From positions 1 to 36,903 of the forward strand of contig QEVI01000007.1 in assembly GCA_003576855.1 (NCBI GenBank): a stretch of 36,903 bases of DNA, in the 5' to 3' direction. The position numbers and the translations under genes were made by a program. The notes beneath the pieces were generated by a model. That model was not told where the DNA came from. It ran no database searches and saw only the letters and a program-made list of their open reading frames with translations. This document shows positions 34,982 to 36,903 of the stretch, one piece after another. Every line of letters starts with the position of its first letter. The first letter of the stretch is position 1. The stretch is from Planctomycetota bacterium (GTDB lineage Bacteria; Planctomycetota; Planctomycetia; Pirellulales; Lacipirellulaceae).

Positions 34982-35713
34982 CGCTTTCCGCTGCGTGCGA
35001 TTCTGACCCTTGAGACGGCGTCGCCGCTTGTTTGACCAGCCTGGGCAGCCCGAATACGATAGAGGCGTCGATGGCTGGGGGGCCACGTTCATTGTCGCGG
35101 TTTAGGCGGCGAAACAGCCGCTTTCCCGCTCGTAATGACGATTGCTAGCGACCGTCGCCGGCGGCAAGCATGGTGCGCGTGGACGTCGCTGTTTCTCGAC
35201 AGGCGTTGCGGGAAAGCCTCAGCTTGCCATGGTCAGTAGTACGCGCAAGCGGGGGCGCGATTAGCGCGTGTGGACCATCGAGCATGGCACATTCGGCATT
35301 TTGCGCCCGGCGTGACGCCGTTTGGTTGTTTTATTTCAATCGCGATCGGAGGCCGACCGCAACGTATAGCCGCGTTTCATGCGCGGCATGGAACGTGCCT
35401 GTTTGGCAATCAACTGCTCGCAGCCGCCGCAAACTGCCCCTCCGTGGCGGAAATATGCCAACACCGATAGACTGAGTTGCTGGAGGATTTGTAGTTCTTT
35501 CACGGGCTTGAAGGGGACGGCAGCGATTGGCTTGCGGCGAGCGCGCAAGCGGCGTGTCAAGAGAACCAAGCGTCGGTTCTGGCAGGTACGTTGGGGGCGT
35601 TTCGCCGTTTCACGCCCGATGGCGGCGCAAGCCTAACGGCAAGCTGTCGGCCGCCAACGATGAGCCTTGGTTCGTGACGATGGATTTGCAGGCAACTTGG
35701 GAATACCCGCTTG
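34982..35713. other. 732-base gap before the WbaP-like gene
   Basis: Open frames here show no recognisable domain. A promoter candidate is at 35032-35060. A near-perfect palindrome (CGTTTCATGC gcg GCATGGAACG) lies at 35373-35395 and could be an operator or a hairpin. I see no RNA family. Confidence 0.45.
35032..35060 (+). promoter_or_regulatory. Candidate sigma-70-type promoter
   Basis: TTGACC (35032-35037), a 17-base spacer and TACGAT (35055-35060). The spacer is ideal, but the next clear gene starts over 650 bases away, so it may drive a leader or an unrecognised RNA. Confidence 0.35.
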
Positions 35714-36812
35714 ATGATCTCCTCTGAATCGACTGAAGCGGCGCAGGACGCGGCGGCATCGCCGCGGAGCCTGGGATCACCTGCCGAACCGTCGCTAGCC
35801 GCGGCTTCGGCGCCGGCGGCCGTGGCAACGCCGCTGGAGATGCGGCCGCCCGCGTCTCCCTGGCGGAGTAAAACCCGCGTGCCGCTTCGCGACGAAGGCA
35901 TTCGCACCAACCTGATCTTGCCTTCTCCTCGCAAGGACGGGCAGTTGCCGTACTTTCGGCAATGGTCGATCACGTGCGCGTCGCTGGTTGCGGCCGACCT
36001 GGCGACTGTTCTGGCGGTGATCAGTTTCTGTTCGATGATCGGCCTGACCTGGTTGAACCCGGCCGACGAATCGTCGCGGGCGGTGGTCTGGCTTCCCTCG
36101 ATCGGCCTGGCGCTGGTTCTCATCAACACGTTGATGGGGCTTTATCCAGGCGTATGCCTCGGACTGGTCGACGAGATCCGGCGGCTTTCGCTCTCCATTA
36201 CGGTGGTCGCGCTGATCAATTTGGCGCGAATTCGACCGATGTCCGAATGGTTTTACGACAGGCTTTTGTTTCTTTCGGTCGCTTACGTGCTGTGCCTGTT
36301 TTTTACGCCCATTGTGCGCAGCGTGGTGCGGAAGACGCTCGCTAAGACTTCGTGGTGGGGATTTCCCACGCTCATTTGCGGCAACGATTCGGCCGCGCTC
36401 AACGTGGACCAATGGCTGCTTAACAATCAACGGCTTGGTTTGCGGCCCGTAGGCGTCATCGCCGATCCGCACGCCATGGAGTTGGATGGTGAGTCGACGC
36501 GCTACATTGGCGACTGGTCGGAGGCGCGGTTGATCGCCGAGCGCCGCCATGCCTACTGGGCGGTGCTGGTTGAGCCCGAAGACGCAAGACAACTCCGCGA
36601 CGGCGTGACGTCGACGATCGAGCAATACTTAGGAAACATCCCTCAGGTATTTGTGATCTCCAAGTTGACTGGCATTCCGGACCATTGGAATCGCCATCAG
36701 CTTGACGAAGGACTGGCAGGCGTATTGGTCGAGCAGCACCTGCAGCTCCCGATACCGCAGCTCGTGAAGCGGGCCATGGACCTGGCGATCGCCTTCGTGG
36801 CGTGCCTGTTTT
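35714..36812 (+). CDS. WbaP-like undecaprenyl-phosphate sugar-phosphate transferase, 3' end lost
   Basis: A Pro/Ala-rich cytoplasmic leader, then four membrane segments between residues 90 and 205, including L-Y-P-G-V-C-L-G-L-V-D-E-I-R-R, close to the WbaP Y-P-G-F-G signature. A Rossmann-like region (P-T-L-I-C-G-N-D) follows, then the start of the catalytic domain K-R-A-M-D-L-A-I-A-F-V-A-C-L-F-F. After about 36812 the frame stays open to the window end but no longer resembles the family. WbaP loads a sugar-1-phosphate on undecaprenyl phosphate to start exopolysaccharide or O-antigen synthesis. The ATG at 35714 is the first start after an in-frame stop at 35675; no good ribosome binding site is seen. 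Confidence 0.8.
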
Positions 36813-36903
36813 TCGAGGAATCGCAGCATCCGACATGCCCACACTCCAGGCACAAGCGCAGGTGGACCCACTCGTCCCCCATCGCGAGGCACTCCTCGCA
36901 CCC
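36793..36903 (-). CDS. UBP-type zinc-finger protein fragment, both ends missing
   Basis: Read on the minus strand from the right edge, the frame encodes G-C-E-E-C-L-A-M-G-D-E-W-V-H-L-R, then L-E-C-G-H-V-G-C-C-D-S-S-K-N-R-H-A-T-K. The Cys/His pattern C-x2-C, C-x2-C-G-H-V-G-C-C and N-x-H-A-T-K matches the ZnF-UBP (ubiquitin-C-terminal-hydrolase zinc finger) domain. After H-A-T-K the usual H-F-H-x-T-G-H-P does not follow; the sequence becomes the antisense of the WbaP-like gene. The start lies outside the window. In bacteria the role of this domain is unclear. Confidence 0.6.

Noticed and set aside
35170..35636. Small plus-strand frames in the gap before the WbaP-like gene
   Set aside because: Composition is Arg/Cys-rich and irregular, with no ribosome binding site or known family.
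1..36903. CRISPR array, prophage, integrase or IS transposase
   Set aside because: No regularly spaced repeat array and no transposase, integrase or phage structural motif was found in any frame read.

Overview
The window looks like part of a planctomycete chromosome, most likely order Pirellulales. The DNA is GC-rich with strongly GC-biased third codon positions. It carries a secreted sulfatase with a dockerin-like repeat and a PEP-CTERM tail, a BatA/VWA membrane protein, a NagB/PIG-L fusion, a CitG-like gene beside a QueD-like gene, and scattered short palindromic repeats. The lineage call is inference from gene content. No rRNA or tRNA gene was seen.

Layout. 1-2.9 kb: the 3' part of a BatA-like VWA protein, then a SAM methyltransferase. 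2.9-8.6 kb: four minus-strand sugar genes (HGSNAT-like acyltransferase, NabB-type deaminase/PIG-L fusion, Gfo/Idh/MocA oxidoreductase, TIM-barrel sugar isomerase) with short palindromic repeats between them. 8.9-13.7 kb: a secreted protein joining an LCCL-like domain to a Lon (S16) protease domain, divergent from a hybrid histidine kinase. 13.9-19.2 kb: ROK/polyphosphate-glucokinase-like kinase, NTF2-fold protein, SDR, MFS transporter and HemW, all plus strand. 19.2-22.4 kb: a conserved-looking unknown protein and a family 4 uracil-DNA glycosylase on the minus strand, then the GTPase Der on the plus strand. 22.4-27.3 kb: a minus-strand run of a small membrane protein, FliG, CheX-like, QueD-like, CitG-like and a haloalkane-dehalogenase-like hydrolase. 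27.4-31.8 kb: a plus-strand information-processing block of SRP RNA, dnaX, ybaB and rpoN. 32.2-35.0 kb: the large sulfatase. 35.7-36.9 kb: the start of a WbaP-like sugar-phosphate transferase that runs into an antisense UBP zinc-finger coding fragment at the right edge.

How the genes fit together. The 3-8.6 kb block suggests amino-sugar and sugar handling (acetylation, deacetylation, deamination, oxidation, isomerisation), and the sulfatase suggests use of sulfated polysaccharides. The CitG-like and QueD-like pair has no citrate lyase or malonate decarboxylase genes nearby; I suspect a link to tetrahydromethanopterin-type cofactor synthesis, known from planctomycetes, but this is inference. 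FliG and CheX indicate a motile stage. SRP RNA next to dnaX-ybaB resembles the arrangement in Firmicutes.

The items most worth checking are the LCCL-Lon secreted protease, the sulfatase whose active-site motif is C-A-L-S-R, the NagB/PIG-L fusion with a changed catalytic-loop residue, the short palindromic and MITE-like repeats, and the right-end junction, which looks like an assembly chimera or a real rearrangement.
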